Part shown: one piece after another, positions 45,311 to 56,176 of the stretch
How the letters are laid out: each line of letters begins with the position of its first letter
Position numbering within the stretch: the stretch's first letter is position 1
Origin: Gari tellinella
Taxonomy: Eukaryota; Mollusca; Bivalvia; Cardiida; Psammobiidae
Assembly: GCA_922989275.2 (NCBI GenBank)
Contig: OV277867.1
Span: 2,542,001 to 2,606,000, forward strand
Length of the DNA stretch: 64,000 bases
Direction: 5' to 3'
Position numbers and translations under genes: made by a program
Notes under the pieces: generated by a model
Database searches by the model: none
Told to the model about the DNA's origin: nothing
What the model saw: the letters and a program-made list of their open reading frames with translations, nothing else

Positions 45311-45520
45311 TATGCTGCAAACAATTTGGACAAATGCTGATGAAGCGTCTAAGTTGAGTCTGTGATCGTTCTCGAGCATTTGATTGGTCAGATTTTAGCA
45401 AAAACTTAAATCTGACCAAAGAAATGCTTGAGAACGATCACAGACTCAACTTAAACGCTTTATAAACATGTACCCATTGGATACAGATGACGATTTTCTT
45501 CAAAAAGTTTGCAGCAGTTG
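45311..45520. repeat. Long hairpin with an outer inverted repeat
   Basis: GTTGAGTCTGTGATCGTTCT .. CAGATTT pairs with AAATCTGACC .. AGAACGATCACAGACTCAAC (45343-45460). An outer pair, GCTGCAAAC (about 45313) and GTTTGCAGC (about 45507), extends it. Confidence 0.8.
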
Positions 45521-46064
45521 TCTGGATTCAAACTTATTTACATTGTTAATACATTGTACGTGCTAAAACAATTGCAGATAAATAAAGTCCGTGAAATTCA
45601 CATTTTACTGACGAGTAAAATACTTGCTCAATATCTCCTTGTCAATAAGAAAATTGAACACAACTGTCATTGAATACCAAACTTGTATAAATGAGCCGAC
45701 TAATAGGAATAATGACACGGCTCTAACCGTAATGCTTTGGATTGTTTTATTTGTCCTATTTTCTAACACTTTGCTCGTATTTATAATTATTGTTTGCCGA
45801 GGTGAAATTGTACCAATAACTTGCTTGATGTATATTACAATCCTACTTTAGGCAACAATCTGTCTTCAATACTGAACACAGGCTATTGGGGAAGGGGAAT
45901 AAAATAGACATATTTTACCCATTTACGCGCAGTGTCTACTAAAGTGGTCATTGTCAAACAGTGTAGAAGCGGTGTCTCATCAGGTTCTGCACTGATTGCT
46001 ATATCATATGAAACAGTTTGATGTATGGACAAACACCGAACAGTGTCTTAAGATCACCATTGTA

Positions 46065-46314
46065 TACAGTGGAGAATGTGTTATTCTTTCCCAATAAACG
46101 CGTTTGCGCTAAAACTATTATTTTCAGTGCAAACAGTTTGGAGCCAGATCAGACGCCGGGTAACCCGGCGTCTGATCAGGCTTCAAACTGTTTGCCACTC
46201 AGCTAAATATTAATAGTCAGAATTGTCAAGAAGTTGTTATTTTCTACATTTTAGTGTTTTGCGTTTGCGTACGTTTGCGTTTGAACGGGAAAGAATAACA
46301 GATTCTCCACCGTA
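46065..46314 (-). mobile_element. Family A MITE close to the long exon
   Basis: TACAGTGGAGAATGTG start, CAGATTCTCCACCGTA end; core complete. About 135 bp downstream of the donor at 46449. Confidence 0.9.
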
Positions 46315-46448
46315 TTTACAATGAAATCTTCCAGTAAGTATACAATGAGGGTTTCATTGCCATATCCAGGCATTTATTGGTTAAATTAAAATGGTTGTAC
46401 TAGCACTCACAAGAAAATGTGCCCTAGAACAAAGCATCAGGTATATAC

Positions 46449-47651
46449 CTTTGGGTTTGTACCGATGTTACAGCTGGCTCAGCTTGGTTAAATCTTTTCA
46501 GCGAGCACGTATCTGGGTCACCCACGAACAGGAAGTTCTCGTCCACTGACTGTTTGTTGCTGACGTCCCCGCTCACTGAGGCCATGCTGCACGAGCTTAC
46601 ATTTATAAAACACGGCTTTGCCTGCGCTGTATTATCTTTGTCTGCAGTCAGCCGGTCTAAATCTGGACGGATAGCCTCAGATGGACCAGGCGCAGTGCCG
46701 TTGCCAGATGGACCGGGCACAGTGCCGTTGTCAGATGGACCGCCCGCAGTGCCGTTGTCAGATGGACCGCCCGCAGTAACGCTGTCAGATGGACCGGGCG
46801 CAGTAACGCTGTCATCTACATCGTTTACTTTTATCTCTACTGGAGCATTCCAACACGCCATGGGTTTCTCGTTGAATTTCAAAAAATGACCTTCTTGAGT
46901 GGGTTCCACGTTTTCAAGGTTGCCAAGACGGTTATCTGAGTCTACGTTTACTGTACACGTCGTCTGAAAGGACTTGTTATCGTCAATGATTTGCGGTTGT
47001 GTCACTAATACTGTGTCTATATCATTCGTCTTTTCATTCGCGCATTTACTGTCTTCTAGAGAGCTGTCAACGTTCTTGTTTTCAAAGCTTTCTGCTGTGT
47101 TCTCCGCTAGTGTTGGTTCAATATTTCGGAATGCCAGTTTCTTATTGTCAAACGTAGAGGTACTGCCTTTCTCGCTCAAGTCATTATTATCAATCTTTCC
47201 AATCGTTGTTTCGGATACGTCATGAAGTCTACCCACCATCAGTAATGTGTCTGTTAGGTTTTTTGGAACGGTATTCCTCTTTTTTAACAATTTTGTGGAG
47301 TGGATCCTCCGTCCAAATAGGTTTGGTGATGTTGGTGTTCGTTGAATCATGCTTGGAGCTGCATCGGAGTCCATGTTATTGCCAGGTTCAGTTGTTTTTA
47401 AACTGCTATCCATATTTTGACATTGACTCGAATCTGCATCTCGTTCATTGTTGGTCTCACATCTATGTTTATCTCGGTTCATATTGTCATTTAGATCTTT
47501 CTGACTGAGCTTGGCGGTCAGAACAATTCCGTTAGTACTTCCATCAAACTCTTTGCACCTGTTGATCCATTTATCAAAACTGACGTCTAAATTTCTCACG
47601 GTGTCCATTTTAATGTTTCCCATGTCTTCTTGATCTATATCAAAAGCTACA
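46449..47651 (-). CDS. Large gene, long internal exon (about 400 codons)
   Basis: Open frame of 420 codons if read from the ATG at 47686. The exon proper probably starts at the acceptor ATTTAAAAG|T (47652/47651), the only early acceptor in the phase required by the upstream exon. It ends at CAAAG|GTATAT (46449/46448), before the frame runs into intron and a stop at 46424. The product is acidic and Ser/Thr/Asn-rich, probably disordered, and carries five 9-residue repeats (D-[SN]-[VG]-T-[AV]-[PG]-GPS) encoded by a 27-bp tandem repeat at about 46679-46813. No known domain is recognised. Odd point: the acceptor pyrimidine tract is weak, and the ATG at 47686 has a fair context (AAGATGG), so an alternative first exon starting there is possible. 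Confidence 0.8.
46679..46813 (-). repeat. 27-bp coding tandem repeat, 5 units
   Basis: On the plus strand the unit reads like CAGATGGACCGGGCGCAGTG.. with a 27-bp period, five units with substitutions. It encodes the GPSDNGTA-type 9-mer of the long exon. The length keeps the frame, so it is a candidate for length polymorphism. Confidence 0.8.
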
Positions 47652-47724
47652 CTTTTAAATGAATGTCGGTTCACTACCTGCTCCATCTTGATACACAGTC
47701 AACCCTTTACACAATAACCTGGTT

Positions 47725-47934
47725 GAATTGTAGAAGACATAATTTTTTCCCAATAAATTCGCCAATGCTAATTCATCAATATCTGTAACAAACACTTTGG
47801 AGCCAGATCAGACGCCGAGTTACTCGGCGTCTGATCTGGCTCCAAACTGTTTGACAGACAGATTTTAATAAATCGTTCACATTTTGCGTTAAATTTGGCT
47901 TACACGGGAAATAATGATGTCTTTTTCACCGTTC
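47725..47934 (-). mobile_element. Family A MITE, old, near the long exon's acceptor
   Basis: Ends decayed (GTAGAAGACATAATTTTTTC; GATGTCTTTTTCACCGTT) but the core is a perfect palindrome (GACGCCGAGTTACTCGGCGTC). Confidence 0.7.
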
Positions 47935-48847
47935 ACGAAAAACCTGATAAATAGTCTCTATAGACACGTGTCACGCCTGTGTCAAGTATTTCACTCTATT
48001 GATGCTTGGTTGTGCTCGTTCTGTATTCGACACATCAGTCTTAATCCGTAATAATTCTGCTGTTCTGTTCCAGAATCAGATAGCAAATGTTGTCCGACTA
48101 TTGCAAGCATTGCGCATTGTACTACATGCAGTTTGGAATGCTAAACATGTGGCCTCTCGAGAAGTATTAAACTACCACAATCCCCTGATATTTCAACAAT
48201 ACTAAAAGTGGTTCAATTTCGTTTTCTAAGACATTTGCTTGCATAAAACAGTATGCAAGATAAATAGAAAGCTCATTCATGTGTTTTCTGTGTTGCTGTC
48301 ATCCTGCTTTAAGCTGCAACAAAAATGTATCTTCTTTTGATAGTTCGTAATTATGAGATTGGACTGTATTCACCCCATCTGCGTGCGCTTTCATAGCGGA
48401 ATTTCTTTCCGAAAAACCAATACAGTCTGTGTCCAAAACGCGAACCATTCTAGTAACCCCCTTCGCGGGAGGGGTCATTAGTTGTTAATTAACAATTAAT
48501 CCAAGGTGTTAAATGCTGTTTTACGACCGTTTGAAACAGTCTACAGCCATAAGAGATTGTTAGATAGAGTGCTTCCATTGGTTTGCCTCTACCAACTCTC
48601 TTCCGAACCTGCCACTTGAAATAGAATTTATTGAGCAAGGAGCCAGGGGGCAGTTTGGAAAGTTCAAACTCAAGAATGAGTTCGGAAAATGTGTTTTTGT
48701 AAAGTACAACCGATATAGTCAAAGAGTAGTGTAAGATTAATTGGACTGGTTTTCAAGTAACACTAATTGGACTGATCTTCAGATTTTGCTGATGAGTCAT
48801 ACGGTGCAATTATTCGGGCAATATCCTTCATCGAGAGTATTCATTCC
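47935..48847. other. Intron, nothing recognised
   Basis: A 77-codon minus-strand ORF at 48489-48722 has one acceptor-like site (TTCTATTTCAAG) but no exon fitting the phase of the neighbours. Confidence 0.35.
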
Positions 48848-48960
48848 ACAGGTACTTGACACATACATGTAGATATATTACCCAAAAAAATAATATTCTT
48901 CTATTATAGATATCATTTTTTGGTAATAGATCTAGATGTATGTGTCAAGTATCTGTGATT
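48848..48960. repeat. Hairpin, arms about 45 bp
   Basis: CACAGGTACTTGACACATAC .. ATTACCCAAAAAA pairs with TTTTTTGGTAAT .. GTATGTGTCAAGTATCTGTG. Confidence 0.85.
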
Positions 48961-49332
48961 CATTCATTCATCAACATAATATTATATCTCTATGTCAAAA
49001 ATATAATTTTCAGTCGAAAATAAACAAAATATTAGACACAAAATTAATCTTAGAACTATTTCGAGTACTTTGAAAGTAAAACTGTTTAATTATATTTCAT
49101 GAATTTCATATATTTATCGTAGGTAAACATAAACACGGAACACAATCACTAAGCTGCTGTTGATTATTATACTGGCCCTTTTTATTTGATTTTCTTTAGT
49201 AGATCTACATTTTCTTACAAACTGGGACGCAAACAGAGCTTAAACGCACAAATTCTTGAGAAAATTACATCGAAAGTAGTACCTATCATACGACAGATAT
49301 AGATGTGTGAGCCGGAAGTGAAAGAGAGTATA

Positions 49333-49567
49333 TATAGTGAAGAAAACGCTATTCTTTCCCGTTTAAACGCAAACGCAAAGAACTAAAACGTAGAAAAGTA
49401 CAACTTTTGGACAATTCTGATAATTCATGTTTATCTTGGTGGCAAACAGTTTAGAGCCTGATCAGACGCCGGGTTACGGTGTCTGATTTGGCTCCAAACT
49501 GTTTGCATTGGAAATAATAGATTTAGCGTAAACGCGTTTACTGGGAAAGAATATAAGAATCCACCAT
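49333..49567 (+). mobile_element. Family A MITE
   Basis: TATAGTGAAGAAAACG start; right end decayed after GGGAAAGAATA; core present with one arm shortened (GGGTTACGGTGTCTG). Confidence 0.75.
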
Positions 49568-49860
49568 GAGTGTTGATTTAGGATAGAAATTTTCTCCCCC
49601 GAGGGGGAGAAAAAATCTATCCTACATCAACAAAACGAATGGTGGATTTTTTTTCTACCATTTAAATCATTAAAACATGATATAAATAATGAAATAATTG
49701 CAGTTTCTGTGTACTTTTTTTCGCCAAAAACACGGCGTTGTTTATAGTAACGTCATAATAAATGACGTCGTTTAGCTACCCGCACCATGCAGCGCTTTTG
49801 GTAAAGCTGGGAAAACAATAAAAGACGTCACTTGGTATGGCGGATAGAGTGATTCCACAT
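49560..49860. mobile_element. Repeat J relative with a different hairpin
   Basis: ACGTCATAATAAATGACGTC and CACCATGCAGCGCTTTTGG match the J body. The hairpin (49571-49632, TAGGATAGAAATTTTCTCCC .. its complement) is unrelated to that of the other J copies. Confidence 0.55.
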
Positions 49861-49939
49861 GGGGAATACATGTAGCTCTGGTTGTCGCTCATGTAAAATG
49901 AATATTCGGGTTTATTAAAGTGTTAATTTTCTACATTGT

Positions 49940-50002
49940 AGGCTAATGCGTTTATGCTTCGTTTTCGTTAAAACGGGACTGAATGGCGTCTTCCCCATTG
50001 TA
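49940..50002 (+). mobile_element. Family A end fragments
   Basis: AATGCGTTTATGCTTCG .. GGCGTCTTCCCCATTGTA; another end piece (GAGAATAACGTTTTCTCC) lies at 50310-50334. Confidence 0.55.
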
Positions 50003-50470
50003 TATATGCGATGTAAATGTGCTAATATTACAGGCAGTGATACTATTTGAATATCAAGGTCTATGTCAGAACAGAGTAGAACTGTTACTGTGTAGCTGCA
50101 TTAATTGTAGAGAAATACCATTATATGCACATCTAATTTGAATTTTGATTCAAATGTAATACTGCTTGAATAGCAAAGGTTTTATCACATACCGTATATG
50201 TTTAAATTTCTCTCATTGTTACCTGTATAGATCTATATGTTATAGATCTCCACGTATGGAGGAAGAAATAAACTACTACTACTACTTCTATCCCACATGG
50301 GCGAAAATGGGAGAATAACGTTTTCTCCACTGTATATGCTTCAACTACTGCAATATTTCCTACTTCAAAACTGCCGTCTGCAAATAGTTTGAATATACAG
50401 TCGAAACTCAATACTTTGAACTCGTGATAGTTCGAACATACCCACGTTCAACTTTGAAAAACGGGTATTG

Positions 50471-50725
50471 CATGGCTGCCATTTCTCCGGATTTTTCCTA
50501 AATCTTCGGATTTTTTTCTAGTACATGGTAGCTTAAAGCAGGCTGAAAGTAAAGCAGAATGCGCCTTAAGGCGCATTCTGCTTTACTTTCAGCCCGCTTT
50601 AAGCAGCCACATGTAAAAAAAAACTAGAAACAGGCGATGGGGTAAAGGTACGATTCGTAAAATCGCACTTGAAAAATGCAAGTTTGGAAATCTTAGGATT
50701 TTCATGTCAACTTATGGCAGCCCTG
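50471..50725. mobile_element. Family H MITE carrying a D-type core
   Basis: CATGGCTGCCATTTCTCCGG start, CTTATGGCAGCCCTG end. Core hairpin CTTAAAGCAGGCTGAAAG centred on GCGCCTTAAGGCGC; the internal tail AGAAACAGGCGATGGGGTAA is also family D sequence. Confidence 0.78.
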
Positions 50726-50782
50726 GTATTGTTCAACTTAATCGAGATCGACTTATCGATATTCAACTTATGAAATACTACG

Positions 50783-51032
50783 TACAGTGGAGAATCTGTT
50801 ATTCTTTCCCGTTTAAACGCAAACGTACGCAAACGCAAAGCACTGAAACGTAGAAAAGAACAATTTTTGGACGATTCTGATAATTCATGTTTATCTTGGT
50901 GGCAAACAGTTTGGAGCCAGATCAGACGCCGGGTTACCCGGCGTCTGATCTGGCTCCAAACTGTTTGCACTGCAAATAATAGTTTTAGCGTAAACGCGTT
51001 TATTGGGAAAGAATAACACATTCTCCACTGTA
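50783..51032 (+). mobile_element. Family A MITE with perfectly symmetric core
   Basis: Complete. Here both arms read GGAGCCAGATCAG, unlike most copies, which differ at one base. Confidence 0.92.
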
Positions 51033-51114
51033 AGATATATTGAAGCGAGTTCGAAGTACTTAACAAGTTTTCCCTGTAGTTGAAATGCCATTTTCAGTGA
51101 AACGTTAATAGAGG

Positions 51115-51522
51115 ATCTTGTATGAGTGATCATTATTTATCATTTTTAATAAACGAGTTGACTAAAATAATATGACGCGAGCCTTGGCGAGCGTCTTATT
51201 CATTTTAGTCGACGAGTTTATTAAAAATGATAAATAATGAGCACGAATGTGAGATTCTATTTATCACATAACAAGTTTAAGCACCTATTAAATTGATATA
51301 AACCGTAGTTTGTAGACCCTCCGCTATATAGAATTTCCGCCAAATCGTTACGTTGTTTACGTTAACGTCATAGTACATGACGTCATTTGGCGTCCCGCTA
51401 CATGCAGCGCTTGTGGACGAACAAGTTGGGCCGGAGCCCAAAAAACGATATTCCACTAGTGGATTACGATATTTATACAATCGCTTTATGCAACTCCCAG
51501 ACCGCAAATTATGTGATAAAGC
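51115..51522. mobile_element. Repeat J, copy 2 (inverted)
   Basis: Hairpin TAATAAACGAGTTGACTAAA .. its complement, then the body in reverse (ATCCACTAGTGG, about 51457) to TGCAACTCCCAG. Confidence 0.85.
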
Positions 51523-51553
51523 AGTTTGGCACTGGCAAGAGTCTGGTCTGGGT

Positions 51554-51770
51554 TTAAACCCTTCACTGCCATGACGTCATCAATTTTAAACAATTGTCGT
51601 CTGCTTTGATTTCTCAAATTCCATGTTTAGGTTTTTTGAGTTGAGACATATCGAAATGAATGTCAAACAGTTTGAATCCTGATTAGACGCCGCGTTACGC
51701 GGCGTCTAATCAGGATTCAAACTGTTTGCAAATAACCGTTGTACTCGGGGTAAGGCAGTGAAGGGGTTAA
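51554..51770. mobile_element. Family C MITE, complete
   Basis: TTAAACCCTTCACTGCCATG start, GGCAGTGAAGGGGTTAA end; core fully palindromic (GACGCCGCGTTACGCGGCGTC). Confidence 0.88.
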
Positions 51771-51970
51771 ATCGTTTGCAATTTCTAGTTAGCTTGAGCT
51801 CAGCAGGGGATGGTTTATAATTAACCTAATAGTGCAAACTTGATATTTTCTAATTGCAATTTAGGTCCCTAAGATCCAAATATAGAAGACGTATAACTCA
51901 TTTCCCGATGGTACATTGTTTGAAAATAAAAGCAATAAAAACATTCTGCAAACTGAACCACTGTGGGTTT

Positions 51971-52168
51971 AGCAGTAACCACTTCACTACCGTATCACGA
52001 ATACAATGGTAACTTGCAAACAAATTTGCGAAAAGCGGCGTATGATCAGGATCCAAACTGTTTGAAACTCAATTTTATATTTCTAAGACAAAATAACTAA
52101 AATTTAAGTTTGAGAAATAAACGCAGACGGCAATTGTTTTCAGCTGTTTTCATGGCAGTGATGGGGTT
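51971..52168. mobile_element. Family C MITE, core half lost
   Basis: AACCACTTCACTACCG start, GGCAGTGATGGGGTTA end. Confidence 0.7.
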
Positions 52169-52194
52169 AGGCTTGGTAAAGGGAGATTTCCAGA

Positions 52195-52485
52195 TACAGT
52201 GGAGAAAACGTTATTCTTACGTCATAAGTGACGTCATACTGTGGAGAAAACGTTATTCTTTCCCAATAAACGCGTTTAGGCTTAAAATATTATTTCTATT
52301 GCAAACAGTTTGGAGCCAGATCAGACGCCGGGTGACCCGGCGTCTGACCAGAATCCAAACTGTTTGCCACCAAGATAAACATGAATTATCAGACTTGTCC
52401 AAAAGTTGCACTTTTCTACGTTTAAGTGTTTTGCGTTTGCGTTTCGTTTCGTTTAAACGGGAAATAATAACTATTCTCCACTGTA
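52195..52485 (-). mobile_element. Family A MITE with a duplicated left end
   Basis: TACAGTGGAGAAAACG at 52195 and again TACTGTGGAGAAAACG at 52238, separated by TACGTCATAAGTGACGTCA. Right end ATTCTCCACTGTA. Confidence 0.85.
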
Positions 52486-52568
52486 ATGATGTTGAGTAGC
52501 CATAAACTGTTATTAGCCCTTTCCTCCAGCGCCAGATCTGCTAGTAGCCTATATCCCACTGTTTAGTT

Positions 52569-52652
52569 TAACACATTCAACCCTAGTGACGAGTATACTC
52601 GTCAATAACAAACAACATATCAATGTACATGTATAACCTGATCAGAAGGTTA
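52569..52652. mobile_element. Family G MITE, truncated by repeat K
   Basis: TTTAACACATTCAACCCTAG start; breaks after GATCAGAAGGTTAAAG where K begins. Confidence 0.65.
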
Positions 52653-53345
52653 AAGTCCCATTGTGTTTTCATACCTTTTTTTAATGTCTGAAATACAATA
52701 ACGGTTAATAATAATGTTTGAACATTCTTATGGGCCAAACTGATCTATGAAATGTTGAACACAGATCTAAATCACCGAAAAGGGCAGTTAAAAACCATAA
52801 CAAACCGAAAATAAAACGTCAGACATAAACATTACCACACGGCTTAGTGTCACGTGATACAGCCGGGATCAACTTCACAGTGTGCGACCGTATCGACGAC
52901 ATTGCTATAAAATGAGTCACATTTCGACAAATCGGTGGTAAAACGAAAGCAACGAGGATAAGTATATATGCACATTTTAGGGCCCATCATGTGATAACAG
53001 GGCTTTTTTTCCCTATATAACAGATGCCCGCAATTTTCTTTAAAAGCATGCAGTTTTCCCCTAAAAATGGGTTTACCCCAGGATTTTCTTTCCCCTTTGG
53101 CAAACCCCGCATTATTTTTTCCCCTAATTAACTTGTTTTACTATATAAAAAAGGGTGGCAATTTTTTCCCCTTCGAGTGAAAAAAAACCCTGGACCATAC
53201 AGTAAACGCCTGCATGTTCGTCCCCCTGCCCGTCCCTCCGTCAGTCAGTCAGACTGTCACACTTTTTTGTCCACTCTCTAACTCGAATATTTTTTATCCG
53301 ATAATCCACAAACTTGCTGAAAATGTAGACTAAGTTCGATTACTA
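52650..53345. repeat. Dispersed repeat K, copy 2
   Basis: AAAGTCCCATTGTGTTTTCA to TCCACAAACTTGCTGAAAAT, as at 6988-7340, but with about 330 extra bp (about 52905-53235) rich in TTTTCCCC/CCCCTTTTT words. Confidence 0.7.
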
Positions 53346-53392
53346 CTCAACAGACAAACTAAAATACTACAGGATACGAAAAATATGCTCAC

Positions 53393-53489
53393 CTTTCTAC
53401 ATACACGCTGGGCAACGAAGTACTTGGCAGACCAAGATTGTTCAGATGAATTTGTGACGTCACGTATTCAGAAACTCTTGGATCGTCAC
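53393..53489 (-). CDS. Large gene, internal exon
   Basis: Acceptor TTATTGTCATTCAG|GT and donor AGAAAG|GTGAGC; 97 nt, two bases plus 31 codons plus two bases. It encodes DDPRVSEYVTSQIHLNNL.. ending SVYVE. Both splice signals are strong. The leftover AG needs a single base from the next exon, which the acceptor at 47652 supplies (AG+T = Ser). Confidence 0.78.
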
Positions 53490-53593
53490 CTGAATGACAA
53501 TAAGAAAACAGAAAAAGTATAAGAATTCCGTTAAACCCGCTTGACCGTATGTACGCTGCAATCGAAGTCAACTTTGAGAATTATTGTAGACCA

Positions 53594-53785
53594 GAGCTCC
53601 ATATAAGAGGGGTATTCCAAAAACCAAAAATCTTCATTTCTGCATTAAACATTATGGTGTTACTACTCATTAGAATCGTCTCTATGAGACGATTCTAAAT
53701 GAGTACTAACACCATAGGATTTGGTGCTGAAATAAGTGAGAACATGTTGGACTTGTTCAGTTTACCCCTCTTATCTGGACCCCTG
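53594..53785. mobile_element. Family I palindromic element
   Basis: AGCTCCATATAAGAGGGG start, CCCCTCTTATCTGGAC end; inner hairpin CATTAGAATCGTCTCTATGA .. GACGATTCTAAATG. Confidence 0.8.
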
Positions 53786-53848
53786 GTAGACGACACATTT
53801 ATATAGTACCCTCTGCACCGTGTTGGTGAATCTACAATAAGTATATAT

Positions 53849-54095
53849 TTAACCCTTTCATCATCAAATCATTCGGAAGATTTTACCCCCTCACCGCTTT
53901 ATTGTCGTCTGCTTCATTATTGTTGTCTGCAAGACACGTTTAAAAGCTAGATTTAAGGTTTTATGATTTAATAAATATCTATAAGAGTGTCAAACAGTTT
54001 GGGTCATGATCAGACGCCGCGTTACGCGGCGTCTAATCAGGACCCAAACTGTTTGCAAGCGCGCTTTATGGTGTCATTGGGAGTGAAAGGGTTAA
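53849..54095. mobile_element. Family C MITE, complete
   Basis: TTAACCCTTTCATCATCAA start, GGGAGTGAAAGGGTTAA end; close relative of the copy at 1-134 (GGGTCATGATCAGACG core, ATAAATATCTATAAGAGTG). Confidence 0.88.
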
Positions 54096-54860
54096 GAGTA
54101 CTTATGATGGTTTCAAACTAAATTACAGAGGTTTGGAATGAAAACAAACCACCAGAAGATTAATAGCGAAAATTCTGAAAAACAATAGTTCTTTTTTAAT
54201 GTCGTTGACATTATGATTTGAAACTGTTTATATATACAGAGAACTTATTATTATTATTACTATTATTACATGTATACTGTTAAGGATCTGAAAACCGAAA
54301 TTGGCCTTAACCCTTTTTTGTAATTATTTAATGAAACACGTGAATATTATTTCAGGAATATCTCGGAGATTTTTTTTACATATGGCCTTTCAATGTTACC
54401 AAACAATCTGAAAGAAGCTTTTTCAACAGCCGCGGAATCGACAACCATCGGTGCCGCACTACCGCCGCATTTTATAGCCGCATATCACTTTCCTAGTCCC
54501 GAAATAATTCGTACACAAAACAAAGTGAAAGAATATTCTACAAATTTTATGATTATATCATATTTAGATCTACTTCAGAATGTAATGTGTATTCACTAGA
54601 CGATTATTATTTTAAACGTTTCACTGTTTCATCTAAAACAGTAATCAAAATTATAAATTAATCATTTTTTCATTTGAAACCCTATCATGCTTATTTTTCG
54701 ACTGCTTCAAATATATCGTCTGCGAAATGCTAACAATTTGAAAATTAGTTTTAATGTTTTTTTAGTGGTAGTAAAACTTAGTATGAGCGACACACAGTTT
54801 GGATCCTGCAGTGCTTACACACCGAGTTTCTAAATAGGCGTCGGATTTTGTTTAATAATT
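54096..54860. other. Intron; C-family relic only
   Basis: A decayed C core near 54785-54830 (CACAGTTTGGATCCTGCAG); otherwise unassigned. Confidence 0.4.
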
Positions 54861-54950
54861 AATTGCATAATGACAAACAGTGCAGACCCTAATCAGATGG
54901 CTCCTTTAGGGTCCCCTGGTCTAGGTAAACACTGTTTGTATATGACAAGT
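54861..54950. mobile_element. Isolated family G core
   Basis: AATGACAAACAGTGCAGACC .. GGTCTAGGTAAACACTGTTTG, without G terminal sequences. Confidence 0.65.
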
Positions 54951-54951
54951 G

Positions 54952-55201
54952 TACTGTGGATAATCTGTTATTCTTTCCCAATAAACGCGTTTACGCTAAA
55001 ACTATTATTTGCCGTGCAAACAGTTTGGAGCCAGATCATACGCCGGGTAACCCGGCGTCTGATCAGGCTCCAAACTGTTTGCCACCAAGATAAACAAGAA
55101 TTATCAGAATTGTCCAAAAGTTGTTATTTTCTACGTTTTAGTGCTTTGCGTTTGCGTACGTTTGCGTTTAAACGGGAAAGAATAACAGATTCTCCACTGT
55201 A
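54952..55201 (-). mobile_element. Family A MITE
   Basis: TACTGTGGATAATCTG start, CAGATTCTCCACTGTA end; core complete with one change (GATCATACGCC). Confidence 0.9.
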
Positions 55202-55267
55202 CTGTGCAATGGTACTCTATCTGTAAACGGCGAGTATACGAGTTCGACCCTATATGGAGGAATGGGT

Positions 55268-55471
55268 TACTGTAAAACAGGTATTTTTCGCGCCATGAAT
55301 ATTTCGCGTAATGCGATTTTGTATTAATTCGCGACATCAGGCAATATTTCTAGCAGGTGGTAGCTTAAAGCAGACTGAAAGCTTTCAACCAGCTTTACGA
55401 AGTCGCCTATTTTCAAAACACGAGACATTCGCGAATTAACGCGTAAATTATATTCTCGCGAATAAAGTAGT
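55268..55471. mobile_element. Family E MITE, core mostly deleted
   Basis: TACTGTAAAACAGGTATTTT start, TTCTCGCGAATAAAGTAG end; only AGCTTAAAGCAGACTGAAAG and CTTTCAACCAGCTTTA remain of the hairpin. Confidence 0.75.
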
Positions 55472-56009
55472 GCATTCACTACCGTACCCCGAGTACAATG
55501 GTAATGTCTTTAGCATTTTGGATCCTGATCAGAGGCCGTGTAACACAGCGTCTGATCAGGATCCAAACTGTTTGACACTCATAACGATCTTACTTTAGTC
55601 AATTTACCTATAAGATATAACAGAAGACGATATTTGAATGACACTTATACATTATTATTTCCAGCTTGATATTTAAAATACTCTAAGTAAGCAGTGTGGT
55701 CCCTGTGGAGAGCTCCAACAGGAACTGTCTATTTAAAAAATACAATTTGGTGATTTGTTTCGGTAAAAAGCTATAATGTCGGTAAAAAGCTATACTGTTT
55801 CCGGCAATAAATAAATATTGATTTGATTTGATTTGAGGTACATGATTCTTGTTGTACATGTATATATGTTAATGTTGTTTGTGGACCATATTGAAAATTG
55901 TTTTTTTTTTATACCAAATATGTAATCCACATGAAATAAAGTCGTTATTATTATTATTACTATTATATGTGTTTCAAACTGATGATGTCGTGGCATTGTG
56001 GGGGTTAAA
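55472..56009. mobile_element. Family C MITE probably split by an insertion
   Basis: Left part 55472-55640 (TGCATTCACTACCGTACCCC, core). A C-type right end (GATGTCGTGGCATTGTGGGG then GTTAA) lies at 55983-56009. The about 340 bp between are AT-rich with ATTATTATTACTATTA. Confidence 0.5.
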
Positions 56010-56091
56010 ATTAATTAACATTTTACAGATGATTCCTTGCTAAATGTAATCACTTTTTTCAAGGTCATTGACATTTATAAAAAATACATAC

Positions 56092-56176
56092 CCCTCTCTT
56101 TTCTCCGTTTTTCCCTCAGTCTATCTTTATTTCTTCTTCTTTCAATTCTTGCTCTTTCTTGCAATTCTTCGTTATC
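56092..56176 (-). CDS. Large gene, charged-helix exon
   Basis: Acceptor with a good pyrimidine tract (CACTCCTTTACAG|GAT) and donor GAGGG|GTATGT; 85 nt, phase 0 to 1. It encodes 28 residues starting DNEELQERARIERRRN and continuing with alternating Lys/Arg/Glu, a highly charged helix or short coiled coil that could also act as a basic localisation signal. The other two frames contain stops. The next exon restores the frame with Gly (G+GT). Confidence 0.8.

Noticed and set aside
46424..47686. Single-exon 420-residue gene
   Set aside because: The frame's end (..YIPDALF) is intronic; a donor at 46449 joins in phase to the next exon, so it is an internal exon.
48489..48722. 77-codon minus-strand ORF between exons of the large gene
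   Set aside because: Has an acceptor-like site but no donor giving the phase needed between 53393 and 47651.
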